Shown here: in pieces, positions 46,812 to 57,264 of the stretch
Layout of the letters: every line of letters starts with the position of its first letter
Position numbering within the stretch: the stretch's first letter is position 1
Assembly (NCBI RefSeq): GCF_001429605.1
Contig: NZ_LMSS01000006.1
Coordinates: forward strand, 205,255-269,254
Length of the DNA stretch: 64,000 nt
Source of the DNA: Phycicoccus sp. Soil802
GTDB taxonomy: Bacteria; Actinomycetota; Actinomycetes; Actinomycetales; Dermatophilaceae
Direction: 5' to 3'
Made by a program: the position numbers and the translations under genes
The notes under the pieces: model-generated
Databases searched by the model: none
What the model was told of the DNA's origin: nothing
What the model saw: only the letters and a program-made list of their open reading frames with translations

Positions 46812-47660
46812 ATGCGTGCCCTGACCAGCGCCGACGAGCTGCTCGCCGACCTGACCCGCGACCCCCGCTCCGTGGTGCTCGTCGACGTGCAGTGGAACCT
46901 CACGACCACGGCCGGCCCACCAGGGCGTGACCGGTATGCCGCGGCGCACCTGCCGGGGGCCCACTACGTCGACCTCGACGCCGAGCTGGCCGGCCCGCCC
47001 GGTCGCGGGGGTCGGCACCCGCTCCCCCAGGCCCACTCCGTCGCCGCGGCGGCCCAGCGGTGCGGGGCCGACAACGACTCGCGCATCGTCGTCTACGACC
47101 AGGGCCCGTCGTTCGGGGCGGCTCGAGCCTGGTGGGTGCTGCGCTACTTCGGGGCCAGCGACGTGCGGGTGCTCGACGGTGGCCTGGCCGCGTGGCGCGC
47201 CGCCGGCGGGCCCGTCACCAGTGCGCTGCCGGAGCCCGGCGCCGGGACCTTCGAGGCGCATGCGGGTGGGTTGCCGGTGGTCGATGCGTCGGGGGCGGCC
47301 GAGGTCGCCCGGACCGGCGTCCTGCTCGACGCCCGGGCCGCGGAGCGGTTCCGTGGGGAGCACGAACCCATCGACCCGGTGGCCGGCCACATCCCGGGAG
47401 CGGTCAGCGCCCCCACCACCGAGAACCTCGGCCCGGACGACCGGTTCCTCGATGCCGGGGTGTTGCGGGAGCTGTTCTCCAGCAAGGGAGTTCCCGCAGC
47501 CGGCCCCGTGGGTCCGGTCGCGGCATACTGCGGCTCCGGCGTGACCGCCGCGCACGAGGTGCTCGCACTGCACGAGGCCGGCATCGAGGCGGCCTTGTAT
47601 GCCGGGTCGTGGAGCGAGTGGATCACCGACCCCAGCCGGTCGGTCGCCACCGGCGACTGA
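46812..47660 (+). CDS. Two-domain sulfurtransferase (3-mercaptopyruvate/thiosulfate type)
   Basis: 282 aa with tandem rhodanese domains. The second carries the catalytic loop 'YCGSGVTAAHE', where C-G-S-G-V-T is the 3-mercaptopyruvate-type loop. The first domain has 'RYAAAHLPGAHYVDLDAELA' and 'RIVVYDQGPSFGAARAWWVL' with no Cys. It probably handles sulfane sulfur or cyanide detoxification. A TTG at 46800 is an alternative start. Convergent with the response regulator, 22 nt away. Confidence 0.9.
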   Translation: MRALTSADELLADLTRDPRSVVLVDVQWNLTTTAGPPGRDRYAAAHLPGAHYVDLDAELAGPPGRGGRHPLPQAHSVAAAAQRCGADNDSRIVVYDQGPSFGAARAWWVLRYFGASDVRVLDGGLAAWRAAGGPVTSALPEPGAGTFEAHAGGLPVVDASGAAEVARTGVLLDARAAERFRGEHEPIDPVAGHIPGAVSAPTTENLGPDDRFLDAGVLRELFSSKGVPAAGPVGPVAAYCGSGVTAAHEVLALHEAGIEAALYAGSWSEWITDPSRSVATGD

Positions 47661-47682
47661 GGCAGCCAAGCAACCGGTTCGG

Positions 47683-48291
47683 TCAGAGCCAGCCGTACTC
47701 GTCGGCGATCCGGACGGCGTCGGCGCGGTTGCGCGCCATGGTCTTGCCGATCGCGGAGGACAGGTGGTTGCGGACGGTGCCCTCGGAGAGGCTGACGTCC
47801 CTGGCGATGTCGGCCACCGAGCCGCCCTCGCGGGCCGCGATGAGCACCTCGGTCTCCCGCGCCGTCAGGGGTGACTCGCCTCCTGCCAGCGAGTCGGCGG
47901 CCAGGGCCGGGTCGACGACCCGCAGCCCGGAGTGCACCCGGCGGACCGCCTCGGCCAGCTGTCGGGCCGGGGTGTCCTTGACGACGAAGCCGCTGGCGCC
48001 GGCCTGGAGCGCACGACGCAAGAACCCGGGCCGCCCGAACGTGGTCACGATGAGCACCCGCACCCCGGGCATCGCCTCGTGCAGCGCCGCGGTGGCGGCG
48101 ATGCCGTCGAGCCCGGGCATCTCCACGTCCACCAGCGCCACGTCCGGCTTGCTGGCCCGAGCGGCAGCGACGACCTCGTCGCCGCTGCCCACCTCGGCGA
48201 CGACCTCCATGTCGGGTTCGAGCCCGAGCAGCGTCGCGAGGGCGCCGCGCACCATCGCCTGGTCGTCGGCGAGCAGCAGTCGGATCGTCAT
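47683..48291 (-). CDS. NarL/LuxR-family response regulator
   Basis: 202 aa. Receiver domain with acidic pocket 'LLLADDQ' and phospho-acceptor Asp in 'VALVDVEMPGLDG', then a LuxR-type helix-turn-helix ('LTARETEVLIAAREGGSVAD', 'LSEGTVRNHLSSAI'). ATG overlaps the kinase stop, forming a two-component pair that probably controls the adjacent exporter. Confidence 0.93.
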   Translation of the reverse strand: MTIRLLLADDQAMVRGALATLLGLEPDMEVVAEVGSGDEVVAAARASKPDVALVDVEMPGLDGIAATAALHEAMPGVRVLIVTTFGRPGFLRRALQAGASGFVVKDTPARQLAEAVRRVHSGLRVVDPALAADSLAGGESPLTARETEVLIAAREGGSVADIARDVSLSEGTVRNHLSSAIGKTMARNRADAVRIADEYGWL

Positions 48292-49514
48292 GCCTCCACC
48301 CTCTCGTGCGAGTCTGGCGCAGCGGGGTGCGGGTCCTGTGCTGACGTCACCGACAGCTCGAAACCGTGCGGGGGCACGGTCCTCGTGGTCATTCGGGCGC
48401 CCACCGCCTCGGCACGCTCCTGAAGGCCGATGAGACCGGTGCCCGGGACACCGGGCTGGTGCCCGACACCGTCATCCGCGATGGTGATGCCGCGTTCGTC
48501 GAGGGTGACGCGGCACGTGGTCGCCTCGCTGTGTCGGATCACGTTGGTCACGCCCTCGCGCAGTGTCCAGGCACACAGCTCGCGCAGGTGGCTGGGCACC
48601 GCGTCGGCGGCGGTGGGCAGGTCGGCCTCGATGCCCGCTGCGGCGAGCGACGAGCGAGCCCGGGCCAGCTCCGCGGGAAGGGTCATCTCGCGGAACCCGG
48701 CGACGGCCTGGCGCACGTCGGCGAGGGCGTCACGGGCGAGGCGTTCGAGGTCGGCCACCTCGACCTTGGCCCGCTCCGGACTGACCTCCATGAGCCGGGC
48801 CGCGAGCTCGGCCTTGACGGTGATGACGGTCAGGCTGTGGCCGAGGATGTCGTGGACGTCCCGGGCCATCCGGTTGCGCTCGTCCTGGACCGCCAGCCGG
48901 GCGTTCTCCTCGCGCGCCTCCGCCAGTGCCCGCTGCCGCTGCGAGGCGATCATGCCCCCGGTGACGGCGGCCATCGCCAGCACCATCGACATGCTGATGC
49001 TGGCGTCGTGGCTCCACCCGTCGACGTGGAAGGTGAGGAACTCGTAGATGCCGACGAGGAGTCCGCCGATGACCCACCCGATCCGCAGCCGGAAGGTCCA
49101 GAGCCCCGAGACCGCCAGGAAGACCCAGGTGCTGGCACCCTCCTGACCGATGGTGGCCGTCGTCAGCACGGCGAGCAGCGCGAGTCCGGCCCAGTAGAAC
49201 AGGCCGATCCGCGTGACGTACCACGATCCGGCGATCGAGCCGCGGCTCCCCCAGACCGCCGCTCGCAGGTGGGTGAAGTGCAGGAGATAGAGGAGCACGA
49301 AGAGCGCGAGCAGGATCAGTCCGGTGTCACCGCGCAGGTTCTGGCGCTGTCGCCAAGCCTCGGTGAACGCATCGGAGAGGAAGACCAGCCAGATGCCGGC
49401 GAAGAACGTCCCGACGACGCGGCCCAGAGGCCCGTTCTCCTCGGGTCCGCCCACGAGCCCTTCGCCCGGACGCGCCTGCGCCGGGGCCGCTCTTCGCTCT
49501 TCTCGTCCGCCCAC
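48288..49514 (-). CDS. Sensor histidine kinase, HisKA_3 type
   Basis: About 408 aa. Up to five or six membrane helices in the first ~170 residues, then the dimerisation/phosphoacceptor helix with His in 'MARDVHDILGHSLTVITV', and the ATPase with the N-box 'LREGVTNVIRHSEA' and G-boxes 'ITIADDGVGHQ' and 'GTGLIGLQERAEAV'. Start GTG 49514 has GAGAGG 9 nt upstream; ATG 49604 would overlap the permease gene by 34 nt and is less likely. Senses an envelope signal; unknown ligand. Confidence 0.9.
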   Translation of the reverse strand: MGGREERRAAPAQARPGEGLVGGPEENGPLGRVVGTFFAGIWLVFLSDAFTEAWRQRQNLRGDTGLILLALFVLLYLLHFTHLRAAVWGSRGSIAGSWYVTRIGLFYWAGLALLAVLTTATIGQEGASTWVFLAVSGLWTFRLRIGWVIGGLLVGIYEFLTFHVDGWSHDASISMSMVLAMAAVTGGMIASQRQRALAEAREENARLAVQDERNRMARDVHDILGHSLTVITVKAELAARLMEVSPERAKVEVADLERLARDALADVRQAVAGFREMTLPAELARARSSLAAAGIEADLPTAADAVPSHLRELCAWTLREGVTNVIRHSEATTCRVTLDERGITIADDGVGHQPGVPGTGLIGLQERAEAVGARMTTRTVPPHGFELSVTSAQDPHPAAPDSHERVEA

Positions 49515-49570
49515 GGCCACCAGCCTCTCAGAGTCGGTGGTCGGGGCGGACGCGAAGGGCAGCAGGTCCC

Positions 49571-50359
49571 TCAGACGCGGGCGGTGTCGCGTCGGAACCG
49601 CCATGCCGCGCCTCCCGCGAAGACCGCAAGCCAGGCCAGGACGTTGACCACCGCAGCCCACCCGGGCGCGTCGCCGGTGAGAGGGGCGTGGGCCAGCTCG
49701 CTCAGGCCGTACATGGGCGTGAGCTTCGCGATGGTCTGGAAGGTCTGGCCCATCTGGTCGAGCGGGGTGAAGAGCCCGCCGAGGAAGGCCAGCAGCGCCA
49801 GCCCCGGCCCGAGGATCTGCATGACGTTGTCGCTGGGCAGCAGGTACCCCATGAACACCCCGAAGGCCGCGAAGACCAGCGACCCCACCCACGCGATCAG
49901 GGCCGTCTCCCACCAGAGGTGGTGGTCCATCTGCGCCTGAGTGAATGTCCCGGCGAGGTAGACCACCACGACCGACAGGCCGCCCAGGAGCATCGCCACG
50001 AGGACCTTCACCGCGATGTACGCCGTCGGGGTCAGCGGCGTGAGCCGCAGCTGGCGGCTCCACCCCTGGCTGCGTTCGGTCGAGACCATGGCCCCTCCCG
50101 CGGTGGTGGAGAGCATGGCGCCGTAGAGGGCCATCGAGATCATCACGTAGCTCGCGACGTTGCCGTGTCCGGCGTTCTTCAGCGAGTAGTCCTTGCCGGT
50201 GCCGAAGAGCAGGAAGAACACCACGGGCAGGACGATCGAGAAGATCACCGTCCGGCGGTTGCGCAGCAGGCGGCGCAGCTCGATGCGCAGCAGCGTGGTG
50301 TTGAAGCCACCCAGCGGTGGCACGGCCCGCTCGGGGACCGTGGCGTTGGCGGTGGTCAT
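49571..50359 (-). CDS. ABC-2 type transporter permease
   Basis: 262 aa, six helices. N-terminal amphipathic region 'LLRIELRRLLRNRRTVIFSI' and 'VLPVVFFLLFGTG' begin as in ABC-2 permeases. Partner of the ATPase whose stop overlaps its ATG. Exports an unknown compound, possibly an antibiotic or lipid, and lies in the arrangement ATPase-permease-kinase-regulator used by drug-responsive exporters. Confidence 0.9.
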   Translation of the reverse strand: MTTANATVPERAVPPLGGFNTTLLRIELRRLLRNRRTVIFSIVLPVVFFLLFGTGKDYSLKNAGHGNVASYVMISMALYGAMLSTTAGGAMVSTERSQGWSRQLRLTPLTPTAYIAVKVLVAMLLGGLSVVVVYLAGTFTQAQMDHHLWWETALIAWVGSLVFAAFGVFMGYLLPSDNVMQILGPGLALLAFLGGLFTPLDQMGQTFQTIAKLTPMYGLSELAHAPLTGDAPGWAAVVNVLAWLAVFAGGAAWRFRRDTARV

Positions 50360-51282
50360 GACTGGTCCTCCTCGCTGGTCAGCGAGATGAAAGCGTCCTC
50401 GAGCCCCCGCGAGGTGATCTCGAGGTCGTGGGCGGCCGTGGCGCTCAGCAGGTGGCGGGCAACCGCGTCGCTGTCCGTCGTGGCGATGAGGACGGAGTCA
50501 CCACGCACCTCGACCGTCTCGACGCCCGGAAGCCCTTGCAGGGCAGTCGCATCCGCATCGGGAAGGGTGGCCCTGATGGTGCGACCGGACACCAGCGCCT
50601 TCACCTGGGCGGCGGTGCCGTCGGCGACGACCTGCCCGTGGCTGATGAGGACGATGCGGTCCGCGTAGGCGTCCGCCTCCTCCAGGTAGTGGGTCGCGAA
50701 CAGCACGGTCCGTCCCTGGGCGGCGTCCTCACGGATGGCCGCCCAGAAGTCCCGCCGCCCCGTGACGTCCATGCCGGTGGTGGGCTCGTCGAGCACCAGC
50801 AGCTCCGGGTCCGGCAGGAGCGCCATCGCGAACCGCAGCCGTTGCTGCTGGCCACCGGAGCACTTGCCGACCCGGCGGTCGCCGATGTCGGAGATCCCAG
50901 CTCGCGCCAGCACCTCGGAGACGGGGCGGGTGTCGCTGAACAGGCTCGCGGTCAGCCGCAGCGTCTCCGCGACGGTGAGGTCCTTGAGCAGGCCACCGGT
51001 CTGCATGACGGCCGAGATCAGCCCGTGGCGGACCGCCGCGGACGGCTCCATGCCGTAGACCTGCACGCTGCCGCCGTCCGGTCTCGACAGGCCGAGCATC
51101 AGGTCGATCGTCGTGGTCTTGCCGGCGCCGTTCGGGCCGAGGAAGGCGATGATCTCGCCGGGCCGCACGGTCAGGTCGATCCCCCGCACCGCGCGGACAC
51201 TGCCGAAGCTCTTGGTGAGACCGCGGAGCTCGATGGCGGGCACCGCGGTGGTGCGCGCTTGAAGTGTCTGCGTCTGCGTCAT
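50356..51282 (-). CDS. ABC transporter ATP-binding protein (DrrA-like exporter)
   Basis: 308 aa. Walker A 'FLGPNGAGKTTTID', signature 'CSGGQQQRLRFAMAL' (with Cys instead of Leu), Walker B 'LLVLDEPTTGMDV', switch 'VLFATHYLEEADAYA'. The C-terminal ~80 residues are the regulatory part typical of DrrA-type exporters. ATG 51282 fits 'TQTQTLQARTTAVPAIELRG' as a short lead before the domain. Confidence 0.92.
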   Translation of the reverse strand: MTQTQTLQARTTAVPAIELRGLTKSFGSVRAVRGIDLTVRPGEIIAFLGPNGAGKTTTIDLMLGLSRPDGGSVQVYGMEPSAAVRHGLISAVMQTGGLLKDLTVAETLRLTASLFSDTRPVSEVLARAGISDIGDRRVGKCSGGQQQRLRFAMALLPDPELLVLDEPTTGMDVTGRRDFWAAIREDAAQGRTVLFATHYLEEADAYADRIVLISHGQVVADGTAAQVKALVSGRTIRATLPDADATALQGLPGVETVEVRGDSVLIATTDSDAVARHLLSATAAHDLEITSRGLEDAFISLTSEEDQS

Positions 51283-51351
51283 GCCGACCACCGTGCCGTG
51301 CGCGGGCGTCACCAGCCCCACACAGTCGTCACGAGCCGACCATGACGTCTG

Positions 51352-52614
51352 TCAGTCGCGCCGGCCGACGTTCAGGGCGACCGGGGTGGCCGGGTCGTCC
51401 GGTGCTCCGGTGGTGATCCGCGAGACGTCGAAGACCTCCCCGGTGGTCGTCTTCCAGGCCAGGATCCAGCGACCGTGGCTGCCCACCGACTGGAAGAGGA
51501 CGGTCTGGTCGTCGGCCCAGCCGAGCACGGTGCAGCAGCCCTTGAACCGTCCGGTCTGCCCGTCCGGGTTCTCCGGCGCGAGCAGCACCTTGGCCGCCCC
51601 GGACGCGGGCTCGACGACCAGCAGGCCCTGGTAGATCGGGCCGAACCCCCTGCGGATCACGGTCGAGGTGATGTTCTGGTCGAAGAACGCACCGGTGGCG
51701 GCCAGCTGCTCGGTGTTGACCGTCTCGCCGTCCAGCCCGGTCACCGGGCTGCGCACGGGCGTGGACTCCAGCGGCGTGCCGTTCGGGTCGAACCGCGTCA
51801 CCCGGACATCGGCCGGCACAGTGTCGCCGGCGGTCACCCTGAAGACTCCTTCATAGCCGTTGCGGACCGCCACCGCAGGCGCGCCCGGCTCGGAGGGGTC
51901 GATGGCCCAGGTGCCGTCGGACGACCGGGCCATGACCAGGGTCCCCGCGGCGTTCCAGCCGGCCCACTCCACGTGCTCCGAGGGGACCGGGTAGGACACC
52001 GTGGCGCCGGTCCGGGTGTCGAGCCGCACGACGTGGTCTCGCTGGGGGAAGACGACGTAGCGGCCGCCTCCGCCGACCGCCCGCGGCCCCAGCGGCGTGG
52101 CCTGGTTGCCGCTTGCGTCGGTGGTCCGGACGAGGGCGACGCCGGCGACCTCGAGCTGGCGGCCGTCGCCGGTGACGAGCACCGGGTGGAAGCGTTCGCC
52201 GTCCTGGCGCAGGTAGACGGCCACGACCGAGGCCGGCGGCCGGGTCGGCGAGAACGCCTCGGTCCTGGCCCTGACGTCGATCGTCGACGGCAGCCCGGCG
52301 TCGAAGTCGGGCAGCTGCGCCTCCTTGCCCTCCGGGGGCAGGACCGCGTATGCCGTGCCGTCCGAGAGCGTGCCCCGGCTGGCTGTCGTGGTGGACGAGA
52401 TGGCGGGGCGGGGCTTCGCGTCGTCGGAGCCGCCCAGCTGGACGGCGGCCAGGGCGAGCGCCGCCGCGGCGACCGCTCCCGCGCCGGTGACGAACCTGCG
52501 TCGGCGGCTCCGGCGACCGTCGAGCGCCGCGTTCCACGCGTTCTCAGCGAAGTCGCGCTCGACGACGTCCTCCGTCGCCCGCTCCAGCAGGGCGCTCAGG
52601 TCACGGTCGGTCAT
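51352..52614 (-). CDS. Membrane-anchored propeller-like protein, probable sigma-factor partner
   Basis: 420 aa. A ~45-residue cytoplasmic N-terminus ('DLSALLERATEDVVERDFAE') precedes a single membrane helix (about residues 48-62), then a large extracytoplasmic part with TolB-like repeated strands ('HVEWAGWNAAGTLVMARSSD', 'VLGWADDQTVLFQSVG'). Its ATG overlaps the sigma factor stop, an arrangement common for anti-sigma factors; no zinc-binding anti-sigma motif is visible, so that role is inferred. Confidence 0.75.
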   Translation of the reverse strand: MTDRDLSALLERATEDVVERDFAENAWNAALDGRRSRRRRFVTGAGAVAAAALALAAVQLGGSDDAKPRPAISSTTTASRGTLSDGTAYAVLPPEGKEAQLPDFDAGLPSTIDVRARTEAFSPTRPPASVVAVYLRQDGERFHPVLVTGDGRQLEVAGVALVRTTDASGNQATPLGPRAVGGGGRYVVFPQRDHVVRLDTRTGATVSYPVPSEHVEWAGWNAAGTLVMARSSDGTWAIDPSEPGAPAVAVRNGYEGVFRVTAGDTVPADVRVTRFDPNGTPLESTPVRSPVTGLDGETVNTEQLAATGAFFDQNITSTVIRRGFGPIYQGLLVVEPASGAAKVLLAPENPDGQTGRFKGCCTVLGWADDQTVLFQSVGSHGRWILAWKTTTGEVFDVSRITTGAPDDPATPVALNVGRRD

Positions 52615-53147
52615 GACGGCTCCTCGGTAGACGGGCGCGGTCCGGCCAGGTGCGGCGCGAACTCCGGCAGGAGGGTGCGCAGCCTGGCGAGCGCGGCGTG
52701 CGTCTGGCTCTTCACCGTGCCCACGGAGACGCCGAGTGCCTCGGCCGTGTCCGCCTCGGTGCGGTCCTCGAAGAACCTGAGCACCACCACCGCGCGTTGC
52801 TTCGGGGTCAGCTGCCCGAGGGCCCGCAGCAGGTCGACGCGCTCCCCGGCGCGCGTAGACCGGTCCGGCTCGGTCCCGTCGAGCTCGAGCTCCGGGAAGA
52901 GCGAGAGGCTCTCGCGCCGGGTCCGGCGCCACGACGACACCGCGTCACGGTAGAGGATGCGGCGGACGTAGGCGTCCGGGTTCTCGTGGCGCAGCCGCTC
53001 CCACCGGGTGGCCAGCTTGGCCAGCGCGCCCTGCAGGAGGTCCTCGGCGAGGTGCAGGTCACCGCAGACGAGGAACGCCGCGCGCAGGAGGCGGTGTTGC
53101 CGGGCTCGCACGTACCGCGCGAACTCCTCGTCCACCTCCTGCTGCAT
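52611..53147 (-). CDS. ECF sigma factor, SigE family
   Basis: 178 aa. Region 2 is visible as 'LLRAAFLVCGDLHLAEDLLQ' and 'PDAYVRRILYRDAVSSWRRT'; region 4 as 'LTPKQRAVVVLRFFEDRTEA' and 'LGVSVGTVKSQTHAALARLR'. GGAGG precedes the ATG 53147 by 6 nt; the frame stays open to 53243 without meaning. No anti-sigma recognition domain is attached. Target promoters cannot be deduced. Confidence 0.9.
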   Translation of the reverse strand: MQQEVDEEFARYVRARQHRLLRAAFLVCGDLHLAEDLLQGALAKLATRWERLRHENPDAYVRRILYRDAVSSWRRTRRESLSLFPELELDGTEPDRSTRAGERVDLLRALGQLTPKQRAVVVLRFFEDRTEADTAEALGVSVGTVKSQTHAALARLRTLLPEFAPHLAGPRPSTEEPS

Positions 53148-53280
53148 ACCCACCTCCAGCCGCCCCGACCGGCCCCACTGACCCGCGCCAGCGAGGGCTC
53201 TCACCCCCAGTAACGCACGGGCGTGGGCAAAAGGTTGGCCCACGGCATACCGATGGTCCGTGGCAGGGCCACCGCTGCGG

Positions 53281-54672
<1,392 letters not shown>

Positions 54673-54764
54673 GCGCGCAAGGCTACTGTGCGCCTGCTCG
54701 CCCCTCGACGGGGTATGCCGCGCGGCCTACGCTCGACGCCACACCCACCGTCCGAGGGGGCCCC

Positions 54765-55961
54765 GTGAGCGACCGTCCCGTCTCCGAACGCAGCGTCCGC
54801 ATCGGCGACGCCGCCCCGTTCCGGATGTTGTTCGAGTTCGCGCGGAAGTCGGGCTACCAGGAGCGCCGCCTCGAGCCCGGTGTCCTGGACTTCACCTTCG
54901 GCGACCCGCACGAGATGCCGATCCCGGAGTACGTCGAGGCCCTGCGCACCGCGGCCGTGCCCGGCGACGAGCTGTGGTTCGCCTACAAGTTCAGCCTCGT
55001 CGAGGCGCAGGAGGCCGCGGCCGCCTCGCTCCGCAAGGTCGTGGACCTGCCGTGGACCGCCGACCGGATCCGGATGACCACGGGGGGCTTCGGGGCGATC
55101 ACGCTGTCGATGAAGGCGGTGGCCGACCCCGGCGACGAGGTGGTCTACAGCCTGCCGCCGTGGTTCCTCTACGAGGCGCTGGCGCTGGAGGCCGGGCTGG
55201 TGCCCGTGAAGGTCCGCATCGACCCCGACACGTTCGACCTCGACCTCGACGCGATCGCCGCCGCGATCACCCCCCGCACGCGACTGGTGGTGGTCAACTC
55301 CCCCAACAACCCGACCGGCCGGATCTACCCGGAGCCCACCCTGCGCGCGCTGGCCGACCTGCTGGAGGAGGCCTCGGCCCGCAACGGGCGGCGGATCTAC
55401 CTCATCTCCGACGAGCCCTACAACCGGATCGTCTTCGACGGTGCGCGGTTCCGCAGCCCCGCGGAGTTCTACCCCCACACGATGCTCTGCTACAGCTACG
55501 GCAAGACCCTGCTCGCCCCCGGCCAACGGCTCGGCTACCTCGCCCTGCCACCGCAGATGCCGGATGCCGACCAGGTCATCGACGCCGTCGAGGGCCTGCA
55601 GGTGGCCGCGGGCTGGCTGTTCCCGAACGCGGTGATGCAGTACGCCGTCCCCCGCCTCGAGACGCTCTCCCTCGACGTCGCGCACCTGCAGGCCAAGCGC
55701 GACCGGATGACGCTGGCCCTGCGCGAGATGGGGTACGACGTCGCCACCCCCGAGGGCACCTTCTACCTCTTCCCGAGGTCGCCGCTGGCCGACGACGAGG
55801 CGTTCGTGGGCCGGCTCGCCGACGCGGGGGTCCTGGTGATGCCCGGGCGGTTGTTCGAGACGCCGGGGTTCTTCCGGATCTGCCTGACCGCCACCATGGA
55901 CACCATCGAGGCGAGCCTGCCGATCTTCGCTGCCGTCCTCGACCAGGTCCGCGCCGACTGA
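54765..55961 (+). CDS. Class I/II pyridoxal-phosphate aminotransferase
   Basis: 398 aa. The PLP Lys is in 'CYSYGKTLLAPGQRLGYL'; the Asn-Pro motif is 'VVVNSPNNPTGRIY' and the cofactor Asp-x-x-Tyr in 'LISDEPYNRIVF'. The GTG start has GAGGGGG 5 nt upstream; earlier in-frame codons have no support. Substrate unknown. Confidence 0.9.
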   Translation: MSDRPVSERSVRIGDAAPFRMLFEFARKSGYQERRLEPGVLDFTFGDPHEMPIPEYVEALRTAAVPGDELWFAYKFSLVEAQEAAAASLRKVVDLPWTADRIRMTTGGFGAITLSMKAVADPGDEVVYSLPPWFLYEALALEAGLVPVKVRIDPDTFDLDLDAIAAAITPRTRLVVVNSPNNPTGRIYPEPTLRALADLLEEASARNGRRIYLISDEPYNRIVFDGARFRSPAEFYPHTMLCYSYGKTLLAPGQRLGYLALPPQMPDADQVIDAVEGLQVAAGWLFPNAVMQYAVPRLETLSLDVAHLQAKRDRMTLALREMGYDVATPEGTFYLFPRSPLADDEAFVGRLADAGVLVMPGRLFETPGFFRICLTATMDTIEASLPIFAAVLDQVRAD

Positions 55962-55995
55962 CGACCCAGCCGGCTGACGACATAGGGTTTCGCCC

Positions 55996-56280
55996 GTGTC
56001 CTCCCTGCGTGAACGCGTCACCGACGCCAGCCTGCCCGTCGTCAACACCCTGAACCGGCTGCCGCGAGCGGTCCCCTTCCTCGTCGTGCTCGCCCTCATG
56101 GTGGCCGGGATCTTCGTCCCGGGCTGGGGCTGGGTGTTCCTGGCCGTCGTGGTCGCCTTCCTGGCGTGGACCCTCTACCTGGCCTGGCCGGCGCTCGACG
56201 CCGCGGCCCGCGCCGGACGCGTGGCCGTCCTGCTCATCGCCGTCGCCATCACGGTCACCCAGGCGCTGCCGCGCAGCTGA
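55996..56280 (+). CDS. Small membrane protein (DUF6703-like)
   Basis: 94 aa, GTG start. 'MSSLRERVTDASLPVVNTLN' then three hydrophobic stretches (about residues 25-42, 45-64, 75-90). It resembles a small actinobacterial membrane family between the aminotransferase and zinc operons; the family name is from memory and less certain. No function known. Confidence 0.75.
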   Translation: MSSLRERVTDASLPVVNTLNRLPRAVPFLVVLALMVAGIFVPGWGWVFLAVVVAFLAWTLYLAWPALDAAARAGRVAVLLIAVAITVTQALPRS

Positions 56281-56285
56281 CGACT

Positions 56286-56323
56286 TTGACAATCGTTCTC
56301 ATTTCTGATGAGAATGATTGTCA
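56286..56323 (+). promoter_or_regulatory. Double Zur box over the zinc-operon promoter
   Basis: Two 15-mers of the Fur/Zur type, TGACAATCGTTCTCA (56287-56301) and TGAGAATGATTGTCA (56309-56323), together form one large near-perfect palindrome. TTGACA at 56286-56291 is a consensus -35, and GAGAAT at 56310-56315 a plausible -10, so both promoter elements would be covered by bound Zur. The predicted start lies at or next to ATG 56323. Confidence 0.85.
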
Positions 56324-57264
56324 TGACGCGTCGCCCCCTCGGTCTGCTCGCAGGCCTCCTGTCCATCGCCGTGGTCTCCGCCTGTGGCGCGACCGGGGGG
56401 CGCGGCGCCGATGACGGCCGGCTCGAGGTCGTCGCCGCCTTCTACCCACTGCAGTACGCCGTGCAGCAGGTCGGTGGCCGGCACGTGGCGGTGCAGGGCC
56501 TGACCAAGCCGGGGGCCGAGCCCCACGACCTCGAGCTGAGCCCGCGCCAGGTCGCCACGATCGCGCAGGCGGACGTCGTCGTCTACGAGTCGCACTTCCA
56601 GCCTGCGGTCGACGCCGCCGTCGACGAGCAGGCCAGGAAGACCGCGTTCGACGTGTCCTCCGCGGCCCGGCTCGACCTGGTCGCGGTCGAGGACGGGCAC
56701 GACCACGGCGGCGAGACCGAGGAGGAGCACGCCGGGCACGGCGCCCGGGACCCCCACTTCTGGCTCGACCCGCTGCGCTACGCCGACGTCGGCGACGCCA
56801 TCGCCGCCCGGCTGGCCGAGCGCGACCCGGCCAACGCCGCGGAATACCGAGCGAACGCGGCGGCGTTCCGCGCCTCGATGACCACCCTCGACGGCGAGTT
56901 CCGCACCGGCCTGAAGTCCTGCGCCATCGACGAGCTGGTGACGTCACACGCGGCCTTCGGCTACCTGTCGCAGACCTACGGCTTCCACCAGGAGTCGATC
57001 ACCGGGCTGACCCCCGACGCCGAGCCGAGCCCGGCCGCCCTGGCCGAGCTCACCCGGCACATCCGCGCCACCGGCGCGAGCACCGTGTATGCCGAGACGC
57101 TCGTGAGCGAGGACGTGGCCCGCACGCTCGCCCGGGAGACCGGTGCCAGACTGGCCGTGCTCGACCCCATCGAGGGCATCACCTCCGCGTCCTCCGGCCG
57201 CGACTACCCCAGCGTGATGCGGGCCAACCTGCAGGTCCTGCGCGCCGGACAGGAGTGCTCATGA
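56323..57264 (+). CDS. znuA: Zinc ABC transporter substrate-binding lipoprotein
   Basis: 313-aa cluster A-I metal-binding protein. Lipobox with Cys21 ('IAVVSAC'), metal-ligand His residues in 'GAEPHDLELSPRQ' and 'DPHFWLDPLRY', and a His/Glu-rich loop 'EDGHDHGGETEEEHAGHG' typical of zinc importers. ATG 56308 would start inside the second Zur box; ATG 56323 fits a leaderless transcript. Overlaps the ATPase gene. Confidence 0.92.
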   Translation: MTRRPLGLLAGLLSIAVVSACGATGGRGADDGRLEVVAAFYPLQYAVQQVGGRHVAVQGLTKPGAEPHDLELSPRQVATIAQADVVVYESHFQPAVDAAVDEQARKTAFDVSSAARLDLVAVEDGHDHGGETEEEHAGHGARDPHFWLDPLRYADVGDAIAARLAERDPANAAEYRANAAAFRASMTTLDGEFRTGLKSCAIDELVTSHAAFGYLSQTYGFHQESITGLTPDAEPSPAALAELTRHIRATGASTVYAETLVSEDVARTLARETGARLAVLDPIEGITSASSGRDYPSVMRANLQVLRAGQECS

